Origin: an uncultured Pelagibacteraceae bacterium
Lineage (GTDB): Bacteria > Pseudomonadota > Alphaproteobacteria > Pelagibacterales > Pelagibacteraceae
Direction of reading: 5' to 3'
Length of the DNA stretch: 64,000 nt
Assembly: GCA_902596205.1 (NCBI GenBank)
Contig: CACJSY010000005.1
Location: forward strand, 1-64,000
The notes under the pieces are model-generated. The model was not told where the DNA came from and made no database searches. It saw only the letters and a list, made by a program, of their open reading frames with translations. The position numbers were made by a program, and so were the translations under genes. This document shows, one piece after another, positions 33,942 to 41,335 of the stretch (positions within the stretch are counted from its first letter, which is position 1; each line of letters opens with the position of its first letter).

Positions 33942-34820
33942 ATGAAAAAAAAATTTATTGACCCAAATATAAAAAATAAATCTGTAACGGTAGAGAAAAG
34001 ATTACAATTTGTAAATTTTAATAAAAAATCTCTTCCTTTACCAACTGAAATTGAAATTAGCGAGTCAGGAATATGTAATAGAAAATGTTCTTTCTGTCCG
34101 AGAAGTGACCCGGAATTTGTTCATAAAAAAGAATTCATTTCGAATAAATTGCACCTAAAATTATGTAACGAATTAAAAGCTCTTAATTATGGAGGAACCA
34201 TAAGATATAGTGGGTTTGTAGAACCTTTATTAGATAAAAACATCTTTAATTTGATAAAAATGGCAAAAGATAAACTTCCCGATAGCAATATTGAACTCGT
34301 AACAAATGGAGATGTTTTAAACTTAGCAAGATTAAAAAAATTATTTACACATGGTTTGAACAAAATTCTTATTAGTGCATATGACGGCAAGAAAGAGGCA
34401 GATAAGCTTGAAGAACTCTGCTTAAGAGCAAAACTTAAATCAGAGCAATATATAGTTAGACATAGGTATCTTCATGAAAGCCAAGATTTTGGAATTACGT
34501 TGAGTAATAGATCCGGATCAATGCAAAATGCTGAATACAAAATAGAAAGTCTTAAAGAACCTTTAAAAAAACCATGTTTTATACCTAGTTATACCTTTTT
34601 TTTAGACTATCAAGGTGATGTTTTAATGTGCCCACATGATTGGGGAAAAAAAATTATATTGGGAAATTTAAATCACAAATCTTTTAGTGAAATTTGGTTT
34701 AGCAAAAGGGCAATGAATATAAGAAGTATGCTAAATAATTCTAACAGAAATTTTTCTCCTTGTAATGTCTGCGATGTAGATGGAACTTTGATGGGAAAAA
34801 TAAATTCAACTTATTTTTAA
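33942..34820 (+). CDS. Radical SAM/SPASM domain protein
   Basis: A 292-residue enzyme. ESGICNRKCSFCPRSDPEF (about 40-58) holds the CxxxCxxC cluster motif. IRYSGFVEPLLDKNIFNLI gives the usual GEPL-like strand, altered to GFVEPLL. The C-terminal SPASM-like region has FLDYQGDVLMCPHDWGKK (about 224) and FSPCNVCDVDG (about 270), cysteines that could bind an auxiliary cluster. The substrate is unknown. In its context, 1 base after kdsB-like, it could modify a sugar nucleotide or lipid-linked sugar. Confidence 0.82.
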   Translation: MKKKFIDPNIKNKSVTVEKRLQFVNFNKKSLPLPTEIEISESGICNRKCSFCPRSDPEFVHKKEFISNKLHLKLCNELKALNYGGTIRYSGFVEPLLDKNIFNLIKMAKDKLPDSNIELVTNGDVLNLARLKKLFTHGLNKILISAYDGKKEADKLEELCLRAKLKSEQYIVRHRYLHESQDFGITLSNRSGSMQNAEYKIESLKEPLKKPCFIPSYTFFLDYQGDVLMCPHDWGKKIILGNLNHKSFSEIWFSKRAMNIRSMLNNSNRNFSPCNVCDVDGTLMGKINSTYF

Positions 34821-34826
34821 CACTTT

Positions 34827-36167
34827 ATGCGTATAGGGCTTGAGCAAAAAAAGATTTTAGACATTTCCAAGAAATTAACTAACAAAAATAAGAAACTTAA
34901 TGAACATCAAATTAGTGCATTAAATTATTTTGCTTTATGGGGAGATAGTTTAGGATTTGAAAGAATAAAGTGCAAAATTTATGGTGTGCAAAATTTTTTC
35001 AATTTTTGTTTAAAGATACTTAAAGATATTGTTGCCATTGCTTTTTTAAAAAATTACAAAATTTTAAAAAATTCAAAGTTCAATTCAAAACCCTTTAAAA
35101 AATTAATAATTTCAAGATCCATTATTGATGATTTTGATAGAAGAGGAAATTATAAAGATAGATACTTTTTGATAAATTCGAATAGTGAAAAAGATACCTT
35201 ATTTATTTTAATAAATTCTGGAGAAAAATTACCACAAAAAATTGCAAAAAACGTTATTATTATTTATCAAAAAGGAAGATCATTTGAGTTATTTTTTTTA
35301 TTAAAATATTTATTAAATAAAATCATTTCTTCCAATTTTTCAATTAATCAATTTTTTTACAAAACGTCATCATCTATCGTAATTGGCGAGGTAATTATTG
35401 AATTTTTAAAAAAAGAAATTAACTATGATAGAATAAAATCAATACTTGTACCCTACGAGGGACAACCATATGAGCATCTTATTTTTGAAGAAGCTCGAAA
35501 AAATAACAAAAAATTAGCAATCGGTGGATATGATCATAGTGCTCCGCATAGTATCCCGACACATCTAATGTATAGATCTTATTCACCAGATATTCTTTTC
35601 GTGAATGGTAGTAGCCAAGTTAGTTTCTCTAAAAAATTTTTGGAATGGCCAAAGAGAAAAATTCGATTAGCCCCTTCACTAAGATATCCTAAAAAATCAA
35701 AGCTTAACTTTCAAAATAAAGTCTTTTTGCCTTATAATATTCCCAATGAAACAGTTGTAATAGATGAGTTTAAAAAGATAATACTAGAGGAACCTAATTT
35801 AAATTATAGATCTTTGAAAATTAAAAATCACCCTATGATGATTAATTCAAAAAGACACTTAATATTAAAGAGTAAATTAGAAAAAATTATTAAAGAAAAT
35901 CAAAAAAGAAATAAAAATAAAAATAAAAAAAATATTGCAATTTTTATTGGCGCAACGACTGGCGTAATAGTAGCTCTTGAAAAAAAAATTGACGTTATTC
36001 ATATTTGTTTCGACTCAATTTTTGATTCATATAGCCAAACTTTATGGCCAAATTTACGAGTGAAACAAATTTCAAAAAACTCATTTACATATAGACTAAA
36101 AAAATATAACACGTTTTTAAAATTTAATAATATTCAAAATTGTTACAAAAAATATTATGCAATCTAA
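34827..36167 (+). CDS. Unrecognised surface-glycan protein, possible GT-B transferase
   Basis: A 446-residue protein I cannot place by family. Features include SILVPYEGQPYEHLIFEEAR (about 210), IGGYDHSAPHSIPTHL (about 232), DILFVNGSSQVSFSKKF (about 253), a nucleotide-binding-like FIGATTGVIVALEKKIDVIHI (about 371) and a C-terminal tail ending in YYAI. The 'E-Q-P-E' followed by 'S/H-x-x-P' pattern is common to surface-carbohydrate transferases that use CMP or CDP donors. It sits directly behind KdsB-like and radical SAM genes and could transfer the CMP-sugar they make. Its stop overlaps the HisC-like start. Confidence 0.4.
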   Translation: MRIGLEQKKILDISKKLTNKNKKLNEHQISALNYFALWGDSLGFERIKCKIYGVQNFFNFCLKILKDIVAIAFLKNYKILKNSKFNSKPFKKLIISRSIIDDFDRRGNYKDRYFLINSNSEKDTLFILINSGEKLPQKIAKNVIIIYQKGRSFELFFLLKYLLNKIISSNFSINQFFYKTSSSIVIGEVIIEFLKKEINYDRIKSILVPYEGQPYEHLIFEEARKNNKKLAIGGYDHSAPHSIPTHLMYRSYSPDILFVNGSSQVSFSKKFLEWPKRKIRLAPSLRYPKKSKLNFQNKVFLPYNIPNETVVIDEFKKIILEEPNLNYRSLKIKNHPMMINSKRHLILKSKLEKIIKENQKRNKNKNKKNIAIFIGATTGVIVALEKKIDVIHICFDSIFDSYSQTLWPNLRVKQISKNSFTYRLKKYNTFLKFNNIQNCYKKYYAI

Positions 36168-37236
36168 AAGATCGATATTTAACAAAACATTATGGGCCGA
36201 AGAAATTCAAAGAGTTAGGGGCCCTTTGGAATCTAGATTTAATAAAATTAGATTAGATAAAAATGAAAAGCCTGATAATCACTTATCTAAATTAATTAAA
36301 GATATTAAGAAAAATATTAAACATGAACATTTAACCGCTTATCCAGAGACAGAAAAACTTTACAATACAATTTCTAAAAAATTTAAAGTCAAAAAAGAGT
36401 CAATTGTTCTTACGCCAGGTTCTGATGCAGCTATAAAGAATTGTTTGGATCTCTTTGCAGAAAAGAATGACAAAATTATTTCTATTGATCCAACATTTGC
36501 CATGGTGGACATTTACTCTAAAATTAAAAGAGTTAAACAAATTAAGATAAAATATAATAGAAAATTAGAATTAGATTATAAAAAAATATTTGAAACAATT
36601 AAAAATAGAAAAATAAGCCTTGTTATTTTAGCTAATCCAAATAGTCCTACTGGGACTATTATACCCAAAAGAATTCTTTTTAATATTTTAAAATCTTGTG
36701 AAAAAAAAAATATTGTAGTTTTAATAGATGAAGCTTATTTTGGTTTTTATAAATTTTCAATGATTCCTTATATTAGAAAATTTACAAACCTCGTAGTTTG
36801 CCGAACATTCTCAAAAGCATTTGGTTTAGCAGGTTGTAGAGTTGGTTTCATTGCCACTAATAAAAAATTGGCTAACAGACTATATAATTTAAGGCCCATG
36901 TATGAAATTAACTCTCTTGGTGTAATGATTGTTAATGAAATTTTAAAAAAAGATGTATTTGTTAATAAAAATTTAAATGCACAATTAGAGGGAAAAAAAT
37001 ATTTAATTAAAGAAGTTAAAAAAATGAAACTTCAATATTTAGACGGAAATGCTAATTTTATTCACATTGATCTAGGGAGTAAAAAAAATAAAGCTGAAAG
37101 AACATTTTTGAAAAACAAAATTTTAATTAGGGGAGGACTAAATATTACAGGATATAAAAATTTTTTAAGAGTTTCTTTAGCACCCAAAAGAATAATGAAG
37201 AAAGTAATTAAAATTTTAAAAGATATTCAAAGATAG
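36157..37236 (+). CDS. HisC-like class I/II aminotransferase
   Basis: A 359-residue PLP enzyme of the histidinol-phosphate aminotransferase type. IRLDKNEKPDNH (31-42), TAYPETEKLYNTIS (about 64), VLTPGSDAAIKNCLDLF (about 87), LANPNSPTGTIIP (about 158), VLIDEAYFGF (about 188) and CRTFSKAFGLAGCRVGFI (about 213), whose lysine binds PLP. Class members also aminate threonine-phosphate, phosphonate or other small keto substrates. Placement in a glycan cassette with an aldolase argues for a specialised amine, for example on a short-chain sugar or linker, rather than histidine. The start overlaps the previous gene by 11 bases. Confidence 0.8.
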   Translation: MQSKRSIFNKTLWAEEIQRVRGPLESRFNKIRLDKNEKPDNHLSKLIKDIKKNIKHEHLTAYPETEKLYNTISKKFKVKKESIVLTPGSDAAIKNCLDLFAEKNDKIISIDPTFAMVDIYSKIKRVKQIKIKYNRKLELDYKKIFETIKNRKISLVILANPNSPTGTIIPKRILFNILKSCEKKNIVVLIDEAYFGFYKFSMIPYIRKFTNLVVCRTFSKAFGLAGCRVGFIATNKKLANRLYNLRPMYEINSLGVMIVNEILKKDVFVNKNLNAQLEGKKYLIKEVKKMKLQYLDGNANFIHIDLGSKKNKAERTFLKNKILIRGGLNITGYKNFLRVSLAPKRIMKKVIKILKDIQR

Positions 37237-37239
37237 AAT

Positions 37240-38109
37240 ATGCAGACCCCATCAAATTCTCCAAGAATAAGTATTATTATGAATTGTTTTAATGGTGAAG
37301 AATTTCTTAATAAGGCTTTAGATAGTATTGTTAAACAGACTTATAATGACTGGGAACTAATCTTCTGGGATGTAAGTACTTCAGATAAAAGTAAGAAGAT
37401 TTTAGATAGTTATAAAGAGAACAGGTTTAGATATTTTAATTCTGGATTAAAAAAAAATTTGTACCATTCTAGAAATGAAGCAATAGAAGTTTCTAATGGA
37501 GAAATAATTGCCTTTTTAGATTGTGATGATTGGTGGCACCAAAACAAATTAGAGAAACAAATAGAACTTTTTAATGATGAAACCGTAGCTATGGTTTATT
37601 CAAATTATTTTGAATATCATCAAGTTAAAAAAAAGCTAAGAAAATTAAGTAATAAAAAAATTTTATCAGGTTACGTACAGAATAGAATAATTCACGATTA
37701 TCATATTGGAATATTAACAACATTAATTAGAAAAAAAATCTTTCATAGTTTGGGAGGTTACAATAATTTCTTTCATATTTGTGGAGATTTTGAATTTAAC
37801 ATTAGAATGAGCAATATTCACAAAGTTATCGGACTAAAGGAACATCTAGCCTACTATCGAGTCCATAACAAAAATATATCTAGAGATCTTGATAAAGAAA
37901 TTATCGAATTAAATTATTGTAAAGAGATTTTCAAAAAAGAAAATTATCATAATCTTAAGAAGTTTGAGAATTATTTGAATTATAGAAAGTTTAAGAATAA
38001 TTTAGTAAAAAACGATAAACTTAAAGCATTTAAAATATTTTTAGATTTAAAATTCAGCTTTTTAAAATTAAAGGCTTTAATTTTATTTTTTTGGAGGATC
38101 TTAAATTAA
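37240..38109 (+). CDS. Family 2 glycosyltransferase
   Basis: A 289-residue GT-A transferase. ISIIMNCFNGEEFLNKALDS (10-29) is the nucleotide-sugar strand. GEIIAFLDCDDWWHQNKLEK (about 87-106) carries the metal-binding DxD motif, and the region ILTTLIRKKIFHSLGGYN (about 165) with CGDFEFNIRMS (about 188) gives the ED-like catalytic motif. It would add one sugar from an NDP donor to the growing surface glycan. It is the clearest inverting glycosyltransferase in the window. The stop overlaps the next start (TAATG). Confidence 0.88.
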   Translation: MQTPSNSPRISIIMNCFNGEEFLNKALDSIVKQTYNDWELIFWDVSTSDKSKKILDSYKENRFRYFNSGLKKNLYHSRNEAIEVSNGEIIAFLDCDDWWHQNKLEKQIELFNDETVAMVYSNYFEYHQVKKKLRKLSNKKILSGYVQNRIIHDYHIGILTTLIRKKIFHSLGGYNNFFHICGDFEFNIRMSNIHKVIGLKEHLAYYRVHNKNISRDLDKEIIELNYCKEIFKKENYHNLKKFENYLNYRKFKNNLVKNDKLKAFKIFLDLKFSFLKLKALILFFWRILN

Positions 38110-38522
38110 TGAAAATTGGGAAAAAAATTTTAGTCATGGGTTTACCTGGATCTGGAAAAACCACACTAGCAAAAATTTTAGTAAAAGAATTAAATGCTTC
38201 TTGGTTAAATGCTGATGAAGTTAGAAAAAAATATAATGACTGGGATTTTTCCGAAGCAGGAAGACAAAGACAAGCTAAAAGAATGTTTGATTTAGCAGAA
38301 GAATTTATTAGCCAAGGAAAAAATGTAGTGGCTGATTTTATTTGTCCAACAAAAAAAACAAGGAATGAATTTAGACCAGATAAGATAATTTGGATGGACA
38401 CTATAATTAAAGGAAGATTTGATGACACAAATAAAATTTTTGAGAAACCAGATAATTATGACTTTAGAGTTACAGTAAAAGACGCGATAAATGAAAGTAA
38501 AAAAATCTTAAAAGAAATTTGA
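38109..38522 (+). CDS. Adenylylsulfate kinase-like P-loop protein
   Basis: The track start is a TTG; the ATG at 38109, one base overlapping the glycosyltransferase stop with GGAGG upstream, gives 137 residues. ILVMGLPGSGKTTLAKIL (about 7-24) is Walker A; WLNADEVRKKYNDWDFSEAGR (about 33) and VVADFICPT (about 72) match the CysC-like family, the first being the DGDxxR loop in altered form. The product would be PAPS for the sulfotransferase encoded 7 bases downstream. It is shorter than classic CysC (about 200) and may have another substrate. It mirrors the 7795/8367 pair at the other end of the island. Confidence 0.68.
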   Translation: MKIGKKILVMGLPGSGKTTLAKILVKELNASWLNADEVRKKYNDWDFSEAGRQRQAKRMFDLAEEFISQGKNVVADFICPTKKTRNEFRPDKIIWMDTIIKGRFDDTNKIFEKPDNYDFRVTVKDAINESKKILKEI

Positions 38523-38529
38523 GAGTAAA

Positions 38530-39414
38530 ATGAATTTTTCACTTCATATAATAAAGCAGATAAAAACTTTTATTAAATTTCCGATTCAATTTTTAAAAAT
38601 TCTATTTGATGACATCAAAAAAGATTTTTTTTATGATCACAAAAAAAAATATAATAAAGTTTTAGTTATAGGGGTACAAAAATCTGGGACTACTCTCATA
38701 GAGTGGATTTTGTCAGAGATGGGCTATGTCAATCAGGTTACTTCTCCACTAAGAATCTTTTATGAAAAAAATTTAAAGTATGTTCATGATTTATCCTCTA
38801 AAATGCTTTCTTATTTACCAGATCGTAAGTTCACTTTTTTAAAAAGACATTCAGAAGCAACATTTGATAATTTAAAAATAATTAAAGATTCAAATCTTAA
38901 AATTATTTTAAGTATTAGAAATTTAAAACAGATAATGATAAGTAGATATATACATATAATTTCTGACAAAAACTTTCCACAATATTATAAATTTAAGGAT
39001 TTAGATTATGTAGAGGGTTTTAGGCTTTCTTTAATTAAAAATCATATAGAAGGTGAGGTGCCGATAAAAATATTTAATGAATGGTTAATAAACTGGGAAA
39101 AAGCAATAAAAGAAAAAAAAATAGATTGTTTAATTCTAAATTATAATGATTTCAAAATTAATGAAAAAAATTACATTGATAAAATTTTGAATTTTTTGGA
39201 AATTGAGGATTGCAAATCTAGTGATATTTTAAAAAAACATAAAGAAAGAATAGAAAAGATGAAAAACAAAACACTTGAGGATAACTTAAAAAAAAATTTG
39301 CATTCCCAAACTTACAATAGTCTTTCAGATAATATTAAGTTTAAGTTAAACAAAGAAATTTCTGATGAAGAAATTAATAATTTAATTAAAAAATACGAAT
39401 TACCGGGCGTGTAG
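38530..39414 (+). CDS. Sulfotransferase-family protein; 3' end overlaps tRNA-Val
   Basis: A 294-residue candidate PAPS sulfotransferase. VIGVQKSGTTLIEWILSEM (about 42-60) is the 5'-phosphosulfate loop, and LSIRNLKQIMISRYIHI (about 137-153) the 3'-phosphate-binding segment. The C-terminal part is lysine-rich. The gene's last ten bases, including the TAG, lie inside the tRNA-Val gene, so its final residues (PGV) are encoded by the tRNA acceptor stem. This suggests the gene was fused to the tRNA when the island joined here, or lost its original end. It pairs with the APS-kinase-like gene upstream. Confidence 0.78.
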   Translation: MNFSLHIIKQIKTFIKFPIQFLKILFDDIKKDFFYDHKKKYNKVLVIGVQKSGTTLIEWILSEMGYVNQVTSPLRIFYEKNLKYVHDLSSKMLSYLPDRKFTFLKRHSEATFDNLKIIKDSNLKIILSIRNLKQIMISRYIHIISDKNFPQYYKFKDLDYVEGFRLSLIKNHIEGEVPIKIFNEWLINWEKAIKEKKIDCLILNYNDFKINEKNYIDKILNFLEIEDCKSSDILKKHKERIEKMKNKTLEDNLKKNLHSQTYNSLSDNIKFKLNKEISDEEINNLIKKYELPGV

Positions 39415-39479
39415 TTCAGTGGTAGAACGCTTCGTTGACATCGAAGAGGTCATAAGTTCAATTCTTATCACGCCCACCA
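39405..39479 (+). tRNA. tRNA-Val (anticodon GAC)
   Basis: A 75-base cloverleaf. Acceptor stem GGGCGTG pairs with CACGCCC, and the 3' A-CCA is encoded. The anticodon arm is CTTCG-TTGACAT-CGAAG, giving GAC. The T arm is ATAAG-TTCAATT-CTTAT. It marks the right edge of the island and overlaps the preceding CDS by ten bases. Confidence 0.95.
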
Positions 39480-39546
39480 AACAAAACTAGCGTTTTTAGC
39501 TCTAATCTAACCTTTACAAAATATAACTTAGATACTATAAAGACTG

Positions 39547-39662
39547 GCCTGGTGATTTTTGCGAAGGGGCCACACCCGATCCCATTCCGAACTCGGAAGT
39601 TAAGTCCTTCAGCGCCGATGGTACTTTGTCTTAAGATATGGGAGAGTAGGACGTTGCCAGGC
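39547..39662 (+). rRNA. rrf: 5S ribosomal RNA
   Basis: About 116 bases with closing helix GCCTGG...CCAGGC. The conserved core has CCCGATCCCATTCCGAACTC, AGCGCCGATGGTA and GGGAGAGTAGG, all typical of alphaproteobacterial 5S. No 16S or 23S gene is in the window, so this 5S is separated from them, as reported in Pelagibacter. Confidence 0.96.
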
Positions 39663-39672
39663 TTTAAATATT

Positions 39673-39798
39673 ATGAAAATAGCTAGTTCGTTGAAATCCT
39701 TGAAAAAAAGAGATCTAAACTCTAAGTTAGTTAAACGAAGAGGAAAGCTCTACGTAATTAATAAAAAAAACCCAAAATTTAAAGCTCGTCAAGGTTAA
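39673..39798 (+). CDS. rpmJ: 50S ribosomal protein L36
   Basis: A 41-residue ORF, too short for the track: begins [14 protein letters not shown] and continues [22 protein letters not shown], the L36 pattern. The proteobacterial form used here lacks the zinc cysteines. It starts 10 bases after the 5S gene with no terminator between, so 5S and rpmJ may be transcribed together. The next ATG is 1 base beyond its stop. Confidence 0.93.
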   Translation: MKIASSLKSLKKRDLNSKLVKRRGKLYVINKKNPKFKARQG

Positions 39799-39799
39799 A

Positions 39800-39910
39800 A
39801 TGAGCGAAAACGATTTCAAAAAAACTTACAATGGTTTTACAAAGTTTGTTTTATGGGGAACCCTTGCAGTAATTGCGATACTAGTAATATTAGCTTTTAC
39901 ACTACTTTAA
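39800..39910 (+). CDS. aa3-type cytochrome c oxidase subunit IV
   Basis: A 36-residue membrane peptide not in the ORF track: starts MSENDFKKTYNGFTKFVLWG, followed by one transmembrane helix (TLAVIAILVILAFTLL). The TYxGF motif and size are those of the bacterial aa3 oxidase subunit IV family, whose gene often precedes pntA in alphaproteobacteria, as here. It would sit in the inner membrane with the terminal oxidase. Confidence 0.85.
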   Translation: MSENDFKKTYNGFTKFVLWGTLAVIAILVILAFTLL

Positions 39911-39926
39911 AATCAAAATTATAAAA

Positions 39927-41021
39927 ATGATAGTTGGTTCAATAAAAGAAGAATTAGAATTAGAAAAAAGAGTTTCACTTACTCCTGAAACAGCAAAAAA
40001 TATAATAGGGCTGGGACTTAAAGTATGTATAGAAAAAAATTATGCAGAACATTTAGGTATTAACGATAATGAATATAAGGATATCGGAGTTGAAGTTAAA
40101 GCCACATCTAATGAGGTAACAAACTCTAGTAATTTAATAATTAAAGTCAATTGTCCGTCTGAAAATCAAATTAATTCTTTAAAAGAAAATACAATTTTAA
40201 TCGGAATGCTAAATCCATCAAAAAACAAAGGTCAAATTGATAAAATAATTAATAAAAATATTAAAATTTTTTCACTTGAATTATTGCCACGTATTACGAG
40301 AGCTCAATCAATGGATGTATTATCTTCTCAATCAAACTTGGCTGGATATCGAGCTGTAGTTGATTGTGTTGCAGAATTTGAAAAAGCTGTGCCAATGATG
40401 ATGACAGCTGCTGGAACCGTCCCAGCTGCAAAAGTTTTAGTAATCGGTGCGGGTGTAGCTGGTCTACAAGCTGTTGCTACTGCTAAAAGACTGGGTGCAA
40501 TAGTTTCGGCTACAGATGTAAGAGCAGCATCTAAAGAACAAGTCGAAAGTTTGGGAGGAAAATTTTTAACAGTGGAACAAACAGAAGATTTAGAGACTGT
40601 AGGGGGCTACGCAAAAGAAACCTCAGCCGATTATAAAAAAAAGCAAGCTGAAATGATGAAAGAGGCGCTAAAAAAAAATGATGTGGTTATATGCACTGCT
40701 TTAATACCTGGAAAACCTGCACCAAGAATTTTAACTGAAGACCTTGTAAAACTTATGAAACCTGGCTCAATTATTTATGATTTGGCAGCAGAACAGGGTG
40801 GGAATTCAGCATTTTCGCAACCAGGAAAAATAAACACAGTTAATGGAATTAAGGTAATAGGTGTTAAAAACTTAATGAATCGTTTACCACTTACAGCTTC
40901 AAGCTTATATGCTAAAAACTTGTTTAGCTTCATACGAAACTTGTATAGTAAAGAAAAAAAAGATTTTAATATAAATTTAGAAGACGAGATAATTGAAAAA
41001 TCATTAATAAAAGAAATTTAA
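39927..41021 (+). CDS. pntAA: NAD(P) transhydrogenase subunit alpha, part 1 (NAD-binding domain)
   Basis: A 364-residue cytoplasmic domain I of the proton-translocating transhydrogenase. It begins IVGSIKEELELEKRVSLTPE (2-21). MMTAAGTVPAAKVLVIGAGVAGLQAVATAKRLG (Rossmann motif near residue 170) is followed by SATDVRAASKEQVESLGGKF, the mobile loop family. It binds NADH and hands hydride to NADP in domain III. The split alpha subunit (pntAA, pntAB, then pntB) is the alphaproteobacterial form. It supplies NADPH in the membrane context. Confidence 0.95.
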   Translation: MIVGSIKEELELEKRVSLTPETAKNIIGLGLKVCIEKNYAEHLGINDNEYKDIGVEVKATSNEVTNSSNLIIKVNCPSENQINSLKENTILIGMLNPSKNKGQIDKIINKNIKIFSLELLPRITRAQSMDVLSSQSNLAGYRAVVDCVAEFEKAVPMMMTAAGTVPAAKVLVIGAGVAGLQAVATAKRLGAIVSATDVRAASKEQVESLGGKFLTVEQTEDLETVGGYAKETSADYKKKQAEMMKEALKKNDVVICTALIPGKPAPRILTEDLVKLMKPGSIIYDLAAEQGGNSAFSQPGKINTVNGIKVIGVKNLMNRLPLTASSLYAKNLFSFIRNLYSKEKKDFNINLEDEIIEKSLIKEI

Positions 41022-41023
41022 TT

Positions 41024-41335
41024 ATGGAAATCGATCCGTTTATATTTAGATTAAGTATTTTTATTTTATCAATTTTTATTGGTTATTATGTAGTATGGAG
41101 CGTAACACCATCTCTTCACACTCCTCTAATGTCAGTAACTAATGCTATTTCATCAGTTATCATTGTTGGGGCTATAATAGCTGCGCTATCTGGATCCTCT
41201 GGGAATGTTTTTGATATTTCTAGTATTTTCGGATTTTTAGCAATTGTTCTTGCAGCAATAAATATTTTTGGTGGGTTTTTAGTTACTCAAAGAATGCTTC
41301 AAATGTACAAAAAAAAGAAAGATAAAAAGAAATGA
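41024..41335 (+). CDS. pntAB: NAD(P) transhydrogenase subunit alpha, part 2
   Basis: A 103-residue membrane part with three predicted helices. The region [23 protein letters not shown] (about 22-44) is the conserved PntAB helix pair. [17 protein letters not shown] ends the protein and faces the cytoplasm. It forms part of the proton channel with PntB. It starts 2 bases after pntAA. Confidence 0.95.
   Translation: MEIDPFIFRLSIFILSIFIGYYVVWSVTPSLHTPLMSVTNAISSVIIVGAIIAALSGSSGNVFDISSIFGFLAIVLAAINIFGGFLVTQRMLQMYKKKKDKKK

Larger units (their letters stand above)
4186..39414. other. Surface-polysaccharide (LPS/capsule-like) biosynthesis island
   Basis: This block is made almost only of nucleotide-sugar, nonulosonic-acid, sulfation, glycosyltransfer and flippase genes. 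It is bounded left by the B12 operon and right by tRNA-Val and 5S rRNA. Gene products are unusually rich in AAA-encoded lysine and the DNA carries many A and T tracts, so it looks more AT-rich than the flanking tol and pnt genes (by eye, not computed). There are no transposase, integrase or phage genes. In SAR11 the genome segment next to the isolated 5S gene is the known hypervariable region 2, so this is inferred to be its counterpart. Confidence 0.8.

Noticed and set aside
4186-39414. Prophage or integrative element
   Set aside because: No integrase, transposase, phage structural gene or flanking direct repeat was seen; a tRNA edge alone is not enough.
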